DNA from: PALSA-612 sp963711315 | GTDB lineage: Bacteria > Actinomycetota > Thermoleophilia > Gaiellales > Gaiellaceae | Assembly (NCBI GenBank): GCA_963711315.1 | Contig: CAVQDQ010000004.1 | Location: 124,001-188,000 of the forward strand | Length of the DNA: 64,000 bases | Direction: 5' to 3' | Shown: in pieces, positions 16,483 to 26,357 of the stretch | Position numbering within the stretch: position 1 is the first letter of the stretch | How the letters are laid out: the number at the start of each line of letters is the position of its first letter | Made by a program: the position numbers and the translations under genes | Notes under the pieces: model-generated | The model's input: only the letters and a program-made list of their open reading frames with translations | Told to the model about the DNA's origin: nothing | Databases searched by the model: none

Positions 16483-18215
16483 CCGCCGTCCATGTCCTCA
16501 AGGTCGGCGGCTCCTTCTGCGCAAGGCGCCGAGCACGGCCAAGAGTCGCCTTCGTCCGTCTTGCCGCCGAGCAGTGCAAGAGCAACGAACGGGAAGAACC
16601 ACGCCACGTAGAGATAGAACCAGTGCGTGAGCACGATCTCGAAGCCGATCAGCAGCGCCGCCGTGAGCGCGGCCAGCTGAAGCGGCGACTTCCGGCGAGG
16701 GACGAAGGCCAGGGCCACCGCTCCCAGCACGAGCAGCCCCTGTAGCACCCACTGGACGATATGCAGGTCGGGCAGGCCCGCGTGGTATTGCCTCCAGTCC
16801 CAGAGCGAGAACGGCGACTCGCGGTGCAGCTGGTGGCCGATCGCGCGGTCCCAGACCGTCGATACGGCGCCGAGCGGGTCGGGCTCGAGCAGCAGCACCC
16901 AGAACGCCGCTAACGTCGCCGCGGCAAAGGCCGCTACGAATGCGAGGGTCGGGCGAAGCCGGCGCGCCGGGTACGTCGCCCACAACGGCGCTATGACGAG
17001 CGGCGCGAACTTCGTCCATGCCGCGAGAGCGGCGAAGCTCCCGCGTGCCCAGGGCGAGGCTGCCAGCCAGAAGCCGAAGATCAGCAGCGCGGGCTGGATG
17101 GCGTCGTTCGAGCTCGTATTGGCGACGTACTGCGTGAAGGGAAAGGCGGCCCAGGCGAACGCGAGCGTGGCCGCGAGGCGGCGGTCGCCGTAGCGCAGGC
17201 CGACAAGCACGAGCCCGAGCATGCAGGCGAGATCGAAGACGATCGACGTGAAGTGTGCCGCGTGCAGCGGGTCGTCCTTCCCCGCCCATCCGAAGATGGC
17301 GTAGCCGGGCAGGTACGCCTCGTACGCCACCGGGCCATACGTGTCTCCATGCTCGTTCTGCTTCTCGCAGCGCCCGTTCGCCTGTACGTGGTACACCGTG
17401 TGGCCGGTACGGTCCGACGGGCCGCACGAAGGGCCTCTCCCATCGGGGAAGTGGCCGTAGGGCGCCTCTCCGTCGGCGATCCGTTGGGCGCCGATCACAC
17501 CGGAGTAGCCGACATCGATGACGCTCGCGTTCCCGAGATCGAGCCCGATCCGCAAGCCGGCCAGGAAGATCGTTGCGGCGACGAGCAGCCAGACCGGCCA
17601 CACGGGCCGCGAGGACGTTGGTGAGCGATTGCGCATGGCGATCCAGAGCGTGCGACCAAGGAGGTAGAGCAGCACCGGATAGACGAGTGGCACGCTCGTG
17701 AAGATCCTGCCCTCGTTGAAGAACCACAGCGACGCGGAGAGCGAGACGAGTACGAGGAGGTCGAGGTTACGGACCGATCGCAGGCGCCTGAGGTCAGCCA
17801 GCCCGAGGATGAACACCGCGCAGAATCCGAGCCAGACAGGAAGGCTGTTGAGCTGCTTGCCGCCGAAGACGCTTCCTCCGCCACGGGCCATCGGCCATGC
17901 CACCTGCGGGCCGGTCCACGCCTCCTCGACGAGGCCGGTGAGATCGTCCACGCGTGCCTGCACGATCTGCCCAGCCGGCCCCGACCACGCCTTCACCGTC
18001 CAGTCTCGATAGCGCGGGTCGTAGGTGCCTTCGGTGACGATGCTGTCAGCGGGGTAGCGAGAGACCCAGGCGGCGACGCCGTCTTCAGCCAGGATGATGT
18101 CGACCGCTTGCTGCTCGGTCAGGCGAGGCGGCGGGAGCGGCGTTGCTGCCTGCGCAGCAGGAACAGCCGCGAGCAGGACGAGGGCGACGGCGAGCCCGAC
18201 GCGCAAGCGTCTCAC
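16479..18215 (-). CDS. Multi-spanning GT-C-like glycosyltransferase
   Basis: 578 residues: signal peptide (about 1-24), an extracytoplasmic N-terminal domain of about 110 residues resembling a PepSY-type or regulatory fold (LTEQQAVDIILAEDG), then about ten membrane segments. A conserved periplasmic Asp region, IDVGYSGVIGAQRIADGEAP, and YGPVAYEAYLPGY look like the catalytic loop of GT-C/GT87 polyprenyl-phosphate-sugar enzymes. Acceptor unknown. It follows gtrA, which often supports flipping of polyprenyl-linked sugars, so surface glycan synthesis is plausible. Confidence 0.7.
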   Translation of the reverse strand: MRRLRVGLAVALVLLAAVPAAQAATPLPPPRLTEQQAVDIILAEDGVAAWVSRYPADSIVTEGTYDPRYRDWTVKAWSGPAGQIVQARVDDLTGLVEEAWTGPQVAWPMARGGGSVFGGKQLNSLPVWLGFCAVFILGLADLRRLRSVRNLDLLVLVSLSASLWFFNEGRIFTSVPLVYPVLLYLLGRTLWIAMRNRSPTSSRPVWPVWLLVAATIFLAGLRIGLDLGNASVIDVGYSGVIGAQRIADGEAPYGHFPDGRGPSCGPSDRTGHTVYHVQANGRCEKQNEHGDTYGPVAYEAYLPGYAIFGWAGKDDPLHAAHFTSIVFDLACMLGLVLVGLRYGDRRLAATLAFAWAAFPFTQYVANTSSNDAIQPALLIFGFWLAASPWARGSFAALAAWTKFAPLVIAPLWATYPARRLRPTLAFVAAFAAATLAAFWVLLLEPDPLGAVSTVWDRAIGHQLHRESPFSLWDWRQYHAGLPDLHIVQWVLQGLLVLGAVALAFVPRRKSPLQLAALTAALLIGFEIVLTHWFYLYVAWFFPFVALALLGGKTDEGDSWPCSAPCAEGAADLEDMDGG

Positions 18216-18219
18216 GGGC

Positions 18220-18666
18220 TCAGTCGCGGTGGCGAAACGACCAGAGCTTGTTGCCGAGGAAGTTCACGGGAGTGACGACGATGATCGCAATCGCCTGCGC
18301 GGCGACCGGGTCGAGGCCAAGCCTCACGAGAGCCTCGAGCACGAGAAGGTTGGCCGCCAGCGCGCACCAGGCGACGACGAAGAAGCGCAGGCCCTGGTAG
18401 TAGAAGTGGCCGCGCTGGCCTCTGAACGTCCACAGGCGATTCCAGAGGTAGTTGTTCGTGACGGCGACCGCAAAAGAACACACTGCTGCGGGTCTGTAAT
18501 GGACAGACAGCTCCTCGTAAAGGAGCGTGAAGACAACAAGATTGACGACATAGCCGGTCACTCCGACGGCACAGAACTTCGCCAGCTGGAGCCAGTTGTG
18601 CGGGCGGCGCAGCGCCCGTCCGGCGCGCGTGCCGAGCCGCGGAGCCCCTTCCACTACCCGAGCCAT
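18220..18666 (-). CDS. GtrA-family membrane protein
   Basis: 148 residues, four membrane spans. GtrA/DPMS-like signatures are present: KFCAVGVTGYVVNLVVFTLL, NYLWNRLWTFRGQ and the final NFLGNKLWSFRHRD. GtrA proteins are implicated in translocating undecaprenyl-phosphate-linked sugars. It lies 4 bp before the GT-C-like gene on the same strand, which supports a joint role in cell-surface glycosylation. Confidence 0.88.
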   Translation of the reverse strand: MARVVEGAPRLGTRAGRALRRPHNWLQLAKFCAVGVTGYVVNLVVFTLLYEELSVHYRPAAVCSFAVAVTNNYLWNRLWTFRGQRGHFYYQGLRFFVVAWCALAANLLVLEALVRLGLDPVAAQAIAIIVVTPVNFLGNKLWSFRHRD

Positions 18667-18697
18667 CGCGGCAGCGTACCCGCGTACCCGGTCTGCC

Positions 18698-18970
18698 CTA
18701 CCGAACGTCGAACGCCGTGTCTCCCTCGGGCGGCTCCCACTTCACATCGACGGCGTCCACGCGAGCGCCGGCGGGACCGTGCTCGCACCAACGCAGCATC
18801 GACTCGACGGCCTCCTGCGGTCCCTCGAAGACGGCCTCGACCGCCCCGTCGGGCATGTTCCTCACCCAGCCGGCCAGCCCAAGGCTTCGGGCACGCGCCG
18901 ACGCCTCCGCCCGGAAGAACACGCCCTGCACGCGGCCGCGGACCACGGCGTGCGCGCGCTTGCTGTCCAT
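18698..18970 (-). CDS. Acylphosphatase
   Basis: 90-residue cytoplasmic enzyme hydrolysing carboxyl-phosphate bonds. The signature VVRGRVQGVFFRAEASARAR supplies the catalytic Arg (about 20), and GWVRNMPDGAVEAVFEGP supplies the catalytic Asn (about 38). Normal family length. The ATG lies immediately after the E2 stop, so it is the last member of the dehydrogenase operon by position. Confidence 0.93.
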   Translation of the reverse strand: MDSKRAHAVVRGRVQGVFFRAEASARARSLGLAGWVRNMPDGAVEAVFEGPQEAVESMLRWCEHGPAGARVDAVDVKWEPPEGDTAFDVR

Positions 18971-20032
18971 CTAATCGCCGGCGCCAGACTCGATCCGTGC
19001 GATGACGGCGAGACCGAACTCCGCTGCGCGGGCGCCGTCGATCACGCGGTGGTCGAACGTCACGCAGATCGTCCCCACGCGTCGGACGACAACCTCGCCG
19101 TGACGCACGACCGGTCGCTCACCGATGCGGCCGATGGAGAGGATCGCAACCTCCGGGTGGTTGACGATCGGCGTCGTGAAGAGCCCTCCCAGCTTGCCGG
19201 CGCTCGTGACGGTGAACGTCGAGCCGCGGAGCTCCTCGGGCGCCAGCTCGCCGGACCGCCCGCGATCGGCCAGCGCAGCCAGCTCGTCGTGGATCTCGTC
19301 CACGGTCTTCGTGTCGCACCCGCGTACGACCGGCACCATCAGCCCTTGCGGCGTCTGCACGGCGACGCCGATGTCGTAGCGCTCGAGGTAGACGATCGCA
19401 TCCTGCTCGAGGCGCGCGTTGAGCTCCGGGAAGGCCTGGAGCTCGTCCGCGCAGGCCCGGACGACGGTGGCCACGAGCCGGTCCAGGTCCACGGACTCGA
19501 AGTCGCACTCCTCCACCCACGTGACGGGCGCCACTTCCCGGTGCGCCCGCGCCATGTGCTCGACGATCACTCGCCGGACGCCGCGCAGCGGCTCGCGCCG
19601 GCCGGCAGCTGAGTCGCTCGAGGCAGCCGCGCGCACGTCCTCCTCGGTGACGCGTCCTTGCGGGCCGGTTCCGATCAGGCTGTCGATCTCGACGCCCAAC
19701 TCCTGAGCGACCTTGCGTACGAGCGGCGTCGCGCGTGCGCGCTCCGCGGGAGCCGCGGCGGGAGGCTCGTCGGCGGCGGCCGCTGGAGCGGTGCCGTTGC
19801 CGCCGATGGAGACGAGCACCGTGCCGACGGGCACGACCTCGCCCTCCCCCACGTGGATGCGCGAGACGACGCCGGCCGCGGGCGACGGTATCTCGACTGT
19901 GGCCTTGTCCGTCTGGATCTCGACCAGGGGATCGTCTTCGGCGATCTCCTGACCTTCCGCGACGAGCCAGCGCGCCACCTCCCCTTCGGTGAGGCCCTCG
20001 CCGAGGTCGGGGAGCTTGAACTCGTACGCCAC
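18971..20032 (-). CDS. Dihydrolipoamide acyltransferase, E2 of 2-oxo acid dehydrogenase
   Basis: 353 residues. One lipoyl domain (1-76, lipoyl Lys in IQTDKATVEI at about 43), a peripheral-subunit-binding domain (ATPLVRKVAQELGVEIDSL, about 108-144) and the catalytic domain with HxxxDG motif FDHRVIDGA near 325. Domain style suggests branched-chain or acetoin/pyruvate type; substrate not determinable by eye. Start at GTG 20032 (MAYEFKLPDLGEGL), 2 bp after the acetamidase stop. No E3 (lpd) gene is in the cluster. Confidence 0.92.
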   Translation of the reverse strand: MAYEFKLPDLGEGLTEGEVARWLVAEGQEIAEDDPLVEIQTDKATVEIPSPAAGVVSRIHVGEGEVVPVGTVLVSIGGNGTAPAAAADEPPAAAPAERARATPLVRKVAQELGVEIDSLIGTGPQGRVTEEDVRAAASSDSAAGRREPLRGVRRVIVEHMARAHREVAPVTWVEECDFESVDLDRLVATVVRACADELQAFPELNARLEQDAIVYLERYDIGVAVQTPQGLMVPVVRGCDTKTVDEIHDELAALADRGRSGELAPEELRGSTFTVTSAGKLGGLFTTPIVNHPEVAILSIGRIGERPVVRHGEVVVRRVGTICVTFDHRVIDGARAAEFGLAVIARIESGAGD

Positions 20033-20034
20033 CG

Positions 20035-20970
20035 TCAGGTCATTCTCGTGAAGCGCACGGCGTCGTGTGGAAGCATCGCGTGCACGCCGCGGACGCCGTT
20101 GACGAGCTGCGTGACGCGGAGGTCGACGACCAGGCTCGCGAGCGCAAGCGCATCCCGCCGCTCGAGGCCGTGCTCTCGCCCCATGAGCTCGAGCATCGCG
20201 TCCGTGGCGATCGCCGCGGCCTCGTCGAGGTCCTCGTCGAACCCGAAGGTCAGCCACGCGGCTGGTGACCAAGCGGCTGGTGTCGACAGCTCCAGATCGT
20301 CCCGAATCGACAGCGTGAGCTCGGCCCGCTCGACGGCGCACTCTATGGCGAGCTGCGAGACCTCGCCGTCACCCTGCCTGCCGTGACCGTCGCCGGCCGA
20401 GAAGAGTGCGCCGTCGACGGGTATCGGGAGGTAGAGCGTCGTGCCCGCCACGAGCTCCTGGCAGTCGATGTTCCCGCCCCACGGCCGCGGCGGGTACGTG
20501 GGGTGCCGACCTGGCTCCGGCGGCGGCATCCCGAGCACGCCGAGAAACGGGCGCAGCGACACCTCGCGGCCATGCTGGTCGCGTGCCGTCCCGGCCGCCC
20601 CGTCAAGGGCCCACTCGAGCCACCACTCCTCGAGCTCGCTGACGCCGAGGCGGTCGTTCAACGCCGTGTGCGAGCCTCCGGCGGTCGTCAATCCGAAGGG
20701 CCCGACGTCGATCCTGTCGATCCGCACCTCGAGCACGGCGCCCGCCATCGCACCGCGAACCTCTACAGGGCCGATCAGCGCGTGCCCGGCGTCGAGCTCG
20801 GCGTCACGGGGCTCGAACCGCTCGCCCGACGGCAGGTACCAGCCGGCGTTCGGGCAAGAGAACGCGATCGTGTCCCCGGGGTCGATGGTCAACACGGGAT
20901 CGAGCTCGGGGGAGAAGTGGCCGTGCAGCGTTCGCCGCTCGAGGGGAACCTCGTGGATCACAGCGGCCAT
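20035..20970 (-). CDS. Acetamidase/formamidase family protein
   Basis: 311 residues, FmdA/AmdA family, which hydrolyses short-chain amides to acid and ammonia. Typical segments: FSPELDPVLTIDPGDTIAF, the metal/active region PWGGNIDCQELVAGTTLYLP, SAGDGHGRQGDGEV and DLRVTQLVNGVRGVHAMLP. It sits between GNAT and E2 within the dehydrogenase operon, an unusual place that may indicate an amide-derived acyl substrate; that is inference. Overlaps the GNAT stop by 13 bp. Confidence 0.88.
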   Translation of the reverse strand: MAAVIHEVPLERRTLHGHFSPELDPVLTIDPGDTIAFSCPNAGWYLPSGERFEPRDAELDAGHALIGPVEVRGAMAGAVLEVRIDRIDVGPFGLTTAGGSHTALNDRLGVSELEEWWLEWALDGAAGTARDQHGREVSLRPFLGVLGMPPPEPGRHPTYPPRPWGGNIDCQELVAGTTLYLPIPVDGALFSAGDGHGRQGDGEVSQLAIECAVERAELTLSIRDDLELSTPAAWSPAAWLTFGFDEDLDEAAAIATDAMLELMGREHGLERRDALALASLVVDLRVTQLVNGVRGVHAMLPHDAVRFTRMT

Positions 20971-21584
20971 ACCCGGGCGCCGAGAGCGTCGAATGCATCG
21001 AACTCCACCGACGACGCCGGCGTCGCTGCGAGCTCATCCCGGAAGACCGTGAAGATGACCGCGTCACGGGGCTCTCCGCCCTCTGGCGCCGGTAGCCTCC
21101 GCCGCAGACGCGCTTCCTCGACGAAGCCGAGCTTCCTCGGAACCGCAATGCTCCGCTCGTTCGCGGGCTCGACGCGAATCTCGACTCGGTCGACGCCGCA
21201 GATCTCGAGAGCGACCCGCGTCAGCGCGGCAGTCGCCTCCGTCGCAAAGCCCGCTCGCACCCGGCTCTCGCGGATCCAGTAGCCGATCTCCAGCACACCC
21301 GCGCCGAGTCTCGTGTGCAGATGCCCGCCGCCGACGACCTCCGATTCGTCGGAGGTGAAGATCCCGTAGCCGAAGTCCTGGCCCAGATCGAAGCTGCCTC
21401 GAAATTTCCGGAGAAGCTTCACCTTCTCCTCGAGGGGTTGCGGCTCTGACCTGGCCCACGGCATCCACGGGCGGAGATGGTCGAGGCTCGAGTCGAGCGC
21501 GTCCTTCAACAGTGGCGCGTCACGCGGCTCCCAGCAGCGCAGGACAAGACGCTCCGTGACAACGCGATACGGCGGGTCGTTCAA
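20958..21584 (-). CDS. GNAT acetyltransferase, RimJ/RimL type
   Basis: 208 residues with the GNAT fold: TERLVLRCWEPRDAPLLKDA at the N-terminus, GYWIRESRVRAGFATEATAA as the acetyl-CoA loop (motif A), and ANERSIAVPRKLGFVEEARLR as motif B. Resembles ribosomal-protein N-acetyltransferases, but the position inside a 2-oxo acid dehydrogenase operon allows another substrate. Start overlaps the E1-beta stop by 4 bp. Confidence 0.88.
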   Translation of the reverse strand: MNDPPYRVVTERLVLRCWEPRDAPLLKDALDSSLDHLRPWMPWARSEPQPLEEKVKLLRKFRGSFDLGQDFGYGIFTSDESEVVGGGHLHTRLGAGVLEIGYWIRESRVRAGFATEATAALTRVALEICGVDRVEIRVEPANERSIAVPRKLGFVEEARLRRRLPAPEGGEPRDAVIFTVFRDELAATPASSVEFDAFDALGARVWPL

Positions 21585-22555
21585 AACGCCAGCAGCCGCC
21601 GGACGGCATCGAGCACGCGCGCCACGGACGGCATGTACTCGTCCTCGAGCTGCCAGTACGGATACGGCACGTCGTAGCCGGTGACGCGGAGCACCGGCCC
21701 GCGAAGGTCGAGGATCGCCTTCTCCGCGAGCACGGCAGCCACCTCGGCGGCGAAGCCGCAGACACGAGGGGCCTCCTGCACGACCACCACCCGTCCCGTC
21801 TTGGCCGCGGACGTGAGCAGGGCCTCTTCGTCGAGGGGCTTCAGCGAGCGCAGGTCGAGCACCTCGACCGAAGCGTCCGCCGAGATCTCCTCGGCGGCCT
21901 GTTCGGCGAGCGGCACCATCGAGCCGTAGGCGACGATCGTCACGTCGCTCCCCTCACGCGCCAGGCGTGCCTTGCCGAGCGGGACGACATGCTCGCCGTC
22001 CGGCACGTCGCCACGGATCGTCCGGTAGTGGAGCTTCGGCTCCAGGACGACGACCGGATCCGGATCGCGAATCGCCGCGGCCAGCAGTCCCTTCGCGTCG
22101 GCCGGCGTGGACGGGATCGCCACCTTCACGCCCGGCGTGTGGACGTAGTACGTCTCGGGTGAGTCGTCGTGGAGCTCGGGCGCGCGCACGCCGCCGCCGT
22201 ACGGCATGCGAACGGTGATCGGGAACTCCATCGCGCCGCGCGTCCGCCAGCGGTAGCGGCCGACGTGATTGATCAGCTGGTCGAGCGCCGGATAGCTGAA
22301 CGCGTCGTACTGCATCTCGCACACTGGGCGCCAGCCGGCCATGGCGAGGCCGATGGCCGTGCCCATGATCCCCGCCTCCGCGACCGGCGTGTCGACACAG
22401 CGGTCGGGCCCGAAACGGTCGCGCAGCCCGGCCGTCGCCCGGAAGACGCCGCCGGCACGACCAACGTCCTCGCCCATCACCATCACGTCGGGGTCTCGCT
22501 CCAGCTCGACATGGAAGCAGTCGTTGATCGCCTCGACGATGGACAGCTCAGCCAT
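21581..22555 (-). CDS. 2-oxo acid dehydrogenase E1 component, beta subunit
   Basis: 324 residues of the transketolase-like beta subunit. Seen: MAELSIVEAINDCFHVELER, VMVMGEDVGRAGGVFRAT, FPITVRMPYGGGVRAPELHD and the C-terminal domain VEVLDLRSLKPLDEEAL. Forms an alpha2beta2 E1 with the product of the next upstream gene and decarboxylates a 2-oxo acid with thiamine diphosphate. The 8-bp overlap with E1-alpha indicates coupled translation. Confidence 0.94.
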   Translation of the reverse strand: MAELSIVEAINDCFHVELERDPDVMVMGEDVGRAGGVFRATAGLRDRFGPDRCVDTPVAEAGIMGTAIGLAMAGWRPVCEMQYDAFSYPALDQLINHVGRYRWRTRGAMEFPITVRMPYGGGVRAPELHDDSPETYYVHTPGVKVAIPSTPADAKGLLAAAIRDPDPVVVLEPKLHYRTIRGDVPDGEHVVPLGKARLAREGSDVTIVAYGSMVPLAEQAAEEISADASVEVLDLRSLKPLDEEALLTSAAKTGRVVVVQEAPRVCGFAAEVAAVLAEKAILDLRGPVLRVTGYDVPYPYWQLEDEYMPSVARVLDAVRRLLAF

Positions 22556-23585
22556 GTCTCATTCCCGGTGGGGGATCGGCATACGCGTGATCGAAGACCT
22601 CCGACGGATCGGCCGGCGGCATGGCCTCCGCGGCGGCGATGCCGTCGCGCAGCGCTGCGAGCGCCTCCTCCCGCACCTGCTGGGCAAGCTCGTCCGTTAG
22701 CAGTCCCCTTCTACGCAAGTACTGCTCGTAGCGGACGACGCACTCAGCCTGCTTCTCCTCTTCGATGCGATCGAAGTCGCAGTAGGCCGTCGGATCGTCG
22801 GCCGTTCCGTGAGCGGCCATTCGGTAGGTCAGAGCCTCGATGAACGTCGGCCCGCCGCCCTTCCGGGCTCGCTCGAGGGCCTCTGTCGCGGCCTCGTAGA
22901 CGGCGAGCACGTCTCCGCCGTCGACCCGGATGCCGGGCATTCCGTAGCCGGCCGCCTTGTCGACGAGCGCCGTCGCCGCCGTCTGCGCCTCGAGCGGCGT
23001 CGAGATCGCCCACTGGTTGTTGTTACAGAAGAGAACGAGCGGTGCACGCATGACGGCGGCGAAGTTCGCGCCTTCGTGGAAGGCGCCCTCCGACGTGGCG
23101 CCGTCGCCGAAGAAGACGAGGGCGCACGTCTGCTCACCTCGCAAGCGCTTCCCCCAGGCGAAGCCCGCTGCGTGCGGCACCTGGCTCGCGATCGGCACGC
23201 AGAGAGAGGCAACGTTGAATTCGCGAGGGTCCCACCAGCCTGCGGGATGGCCGCGCCACCAGGAGAGGATGGTTGGCACCGGCATCCCGCGCAGCAGGCC
23301 GATCGCCGACTCGCGGTAGCTCGGGAAAACCCAGTCCTCGCGGTCCAGGGCGTACGCAGCGCCGACCTGCATCGCCTCGTGGCCCCAGAACATCGCATAC
23401 GTACCAATGCGCCCCTGCCGGTGGTAGACGAGCGACCGCTCGTCGTAGGTGCGGAGGAGGACGAGCTGCCGGTACAGGTCGAGCAGCTCCGAGTCAGAGA
23501 GGCCGGCGACGGTGCCGTCGGGGACGGTGTCACCGTCGCCGATCACGCGCCGGAGGCCCGCCTCGGCCGGTAGCACCTGCGCCAT
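22548..23585 (-). CDS. 2-oxo acid dehydrogenase E1 component, alpha subunit
   Basis: 345 residues. The thiamine-diphosphate motif is clear: FFGDGATSEGAFHEGANFAA ending in LVLFCNNNQWAIST. Substrate-side stretches GTYAMFWGHEAMQVGAAYAL and TYRMAAHGTADDPTAY are typical of branched-chain or pyruvate E1-alpha. First gene of the E1a-E1b-GNAT-acetamidase-E2-acylphosphatase run, beginning 12 bp after the preceding membrane-protein gene, so it may be read through from the MoxR cluster. Confidence 0.94.
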   Translation of the reverse strand: MAQVLPAEAGLRRVIGDGDTVPDGTVAGLSDSELLDLYRQLVLLRTYDERSLVYHRQGRIGTYAMFWGHEAMQVGAAYALDREDWVFPSYRESAIGLLRGMPVPTILSWWRGHPAGWWDPREFNVASLCVPIASQVPHAAGFAWGKRLRGEQTCALVFFGDGATSEGAFHEGANFAAVMRAPLVLFCNNNQWAISTPLEAQTAATALVDKAAGYGMPGIRVDGGDVLAVYEAATEALERARKGGGPTFIEALTYRMAAHGTADDPTAYCDFDRIEEEKQAECVVRYEQYLRRRGLLTDELAQQVREEALAALRDGIAAAEAMPPADPSEVFDHAYADPPPGMRHG

Positions 23586-23597
23586 CGCCCGGCGACT

Positions 23598-24137
23598 CTA
23601 GCCGACGCCGCTGCGAAGAGAGCGCACGAGAACGGCGGCCACCGCGAAGATTGCGATCACCGCGAGCACGCCAGCGATTCCGAGTGACGCTCCTCCGCGC
23701 ACCGGATCGGACACGACGGCCAGCAACAGGGATCCAAAGAGCGCTGCGCCGAATGCGACCGTCGTCACGACGAGTGCGCGGCGCCCTGTCGCGGCCCTGG
23801 CGATGCGGACTTCCGCACCAGGCTCGAGAGCCCAGAAGGCGAGCTCGGCCGTCGCCGCCAGCCCCCCGGCGAAGAGGCCGGCCGCCGGATCGAGGCCTTT
23901 ACCAACGAGAGCAACGCCGTAACCGACGCCGAGCATGGCCAAGCCGACCGTCACGACCGCTCCCCGCCGGATGACGAGGCCGCCGGCGAGCAACGCGATG
24001 CCCGCCAGGACGACAAGACCGGCCGGGCGTGGGTAATCGGCGGCCGAGCCCCACGCAGCGAGACCGAACAGCGCGGCCAAGACCAGCGACGCGAGACCCG
24101 CCGCTATGCGCGCATCGCCCTGGCGAAACGCCTGAAT
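23598..24137 (-). CDS. Membrane protein of unknown function with probable ATT start
   Basis: About 179 residues dominated by hydrophobic segments (roughly six), for example RIAAGLASLVLAALFGLAAW and ALVVTTVAFGAALFGSLLLA, ending in LVRSLRSGVG. No family recognised. No in-frame ATG, GTG or TTG exists at the right place, but ATT 24137 has a perfect GGAGGAGG seven bases upstream, making ATT the likely initiator. The gene overlaps the end of the DUF58 gene by 34 bp and closes the DUF4129/MoxR/DUF58 set. A longer GTG start inside DUF58 is possible. Confidence 0.6.
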   Translation of the reverse strand: MQAFRQGDARIAAGLASLVLAALFGLAAWGSAADYPRPAGLVVLAGIALLAGGLVIRRGAVVTVGLAMLGVGYGVALVGKGLDPAAGLFAGGLAATAELAFWALEPGAEVRIARAATGRRALVVTTVAFGAALFGSLLLAVVSDPVRGGASLGIAGVLAVIAIFAVAAVLVRSLRSGVG

Positions 24138-25375
24138 GACGACACCTCCTCCAACACCGGCTCGAGGGGGTCGCCCCACCGCCACTGGACGACCGGAACG
24201 CCTAGACGGCGAAAGCGGCTGCGCACGGCCGCCCGGCGCAGCTTCCAGATCCTGTACGCCAGCTCCGCCTGCCGGCCCTCCTTCATCTGGACGAACGACT
24301 CGGGCGCGATCTCCACGGCGGCGACATCCGCGCCACGACCGCGCACGTCGACGAGAGCGTTGACCATCCGCTCGTCGAGCAGCGGCGTGAGACACAGCAC
24401 GAGCGCCTTCGGCGGCAGTGCGTGCGTCGGGATCACGCGGATGTCTCGCCACACGTACGACAGCACGACCTCGGTGTCGAGCAGCGCCTCCACGATCCGG
24501 TAGAGCTGTACGGTGCCCAGCGCCGGCTCCAGCCAGTTGAGCGAGCCGCCGAAGCTCAGGAGCCCTACCTGGTCTCGCCGGCGCAGGTACGCGCCTGCGA
24601 GCGCCGCCGTTGCGCGCACGGCCTGGTCGAGCGTGCCCGCCGCGCCCAGGCGAGCCTCGGCGAACGAGTCGAGCAGCAGTACCGCCGCAGCATTCCGCTC
24701 CGGATGCTCTTCGTTGACTACGAGCGCGCCGCGCCGCGCCGTCGCCTTCCAGTTCACACGACGCACGCGGTCGCCGGGCTGGTAGAGGCGGAGGTCGGCG
24801 AACTCGATCCCCTCACCCTTCTGCCTGGCGACGAGGTTGCCCACGTACGCCTGGGTCTCGCGCGGCCGTACGATCTCCCGCAGCCGTTCCTCTCTCGGGT
24901 AGACGCGCAAGAGGTGGCTTACCGGGAGCTCTCGCTCGAAGACGAACAAGCCGAGCCGGTCGAACGCCGCCAGGCCCAGGCGGCCCAGCCTGTAGACGCC
25001 CCAGCGAGGGAAGTGGAGCGACGTCGTGAGCTCCCTCCGCTCACCGTCGGCGAGCGTGAGCCCGAACGACGTGTCGCCGACTGCGGTTGCGTCGCGCGGC
25101 AGCGCCAGCGAGAGCTCGAGTCGCTCGATCCTGCTCCTCGCCTCGAGCACGATTCGAAGTGGAACATCCTCACCCTCGAGCGTCCTCGCCGTGTCGCAAT
25201 GAACCTCGGCGTCGAGCTCCGGCTCATCGCCGAAAACGAGCCCGATCGCCAGCACGAGCACGAACGGTGCTGCGAGAACAACGAGCTCCGCGCGTCCGAA
25301 CGCGATGCCGGCGAAGAGCCCGAGCGCACCCAGCGATGCGTAACCCGCGAGCTTCGCTGTCGCCGCCCTCGTCAA
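24104..25375 (-). CDS. DUF58 domain-containing protein
   Basis: 423 residues: two membrane spans near the N-terminus (about 10-48), a beta-sandwich-like middle, and the DUF58 core with FADLRLYQPGDRVRRVNWKA (about 195) followed by a vWA-like domain (VLLLDSFAEARLG, DQVGLLSFGG). DUF58 proteins pair with MoxR ATPases. TTG start 25375 is 4 bp after the moxR stop. Role probably in envelope-associated complex assembly; the precise role is unknown. Confidence 0.87.
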   Translation of the reverse strand: MTRAATAKLAGYASLGALGLFAGIAFGRAELVVLAAPFVLVLAIGLVFGDEPELDAEVHCDTARTLEGEDVPLRIVLEARSRIERLELSLALPRDATAVGDTSFGLTLADGERRELTTSLHFPRWGVYRLGRLGLAAFDRLGLFVFERELPVSHLLRVYPREERLREIVRPRETQAYVGNLVARQKGEGIEFADLRLYQPGDRVRRVNWKATARRGALVVNEEHPERNAAAVLLLDSFAEARLGAAGTLDQAVRATAALAGAYLRRRDQVGLLSFGGSLNWLEPALGTVQLYRIVEALLDTEVVLSYVWRDIRVIPTHALPPKALVLCLTPLLDERMVNALVDVRGRGADVAAVEIAPESFVQMKEGRQAELAYRIWKLRRAAVRSRFRRLGVPVVQWRWGDPLEPVLEEVSSFRRFARAMRA

Positions 25376-25379
25376 GGGC

Positions 25380-26353
<974 letters not shown>

Positions 26354-26357
<4 letters not shown>

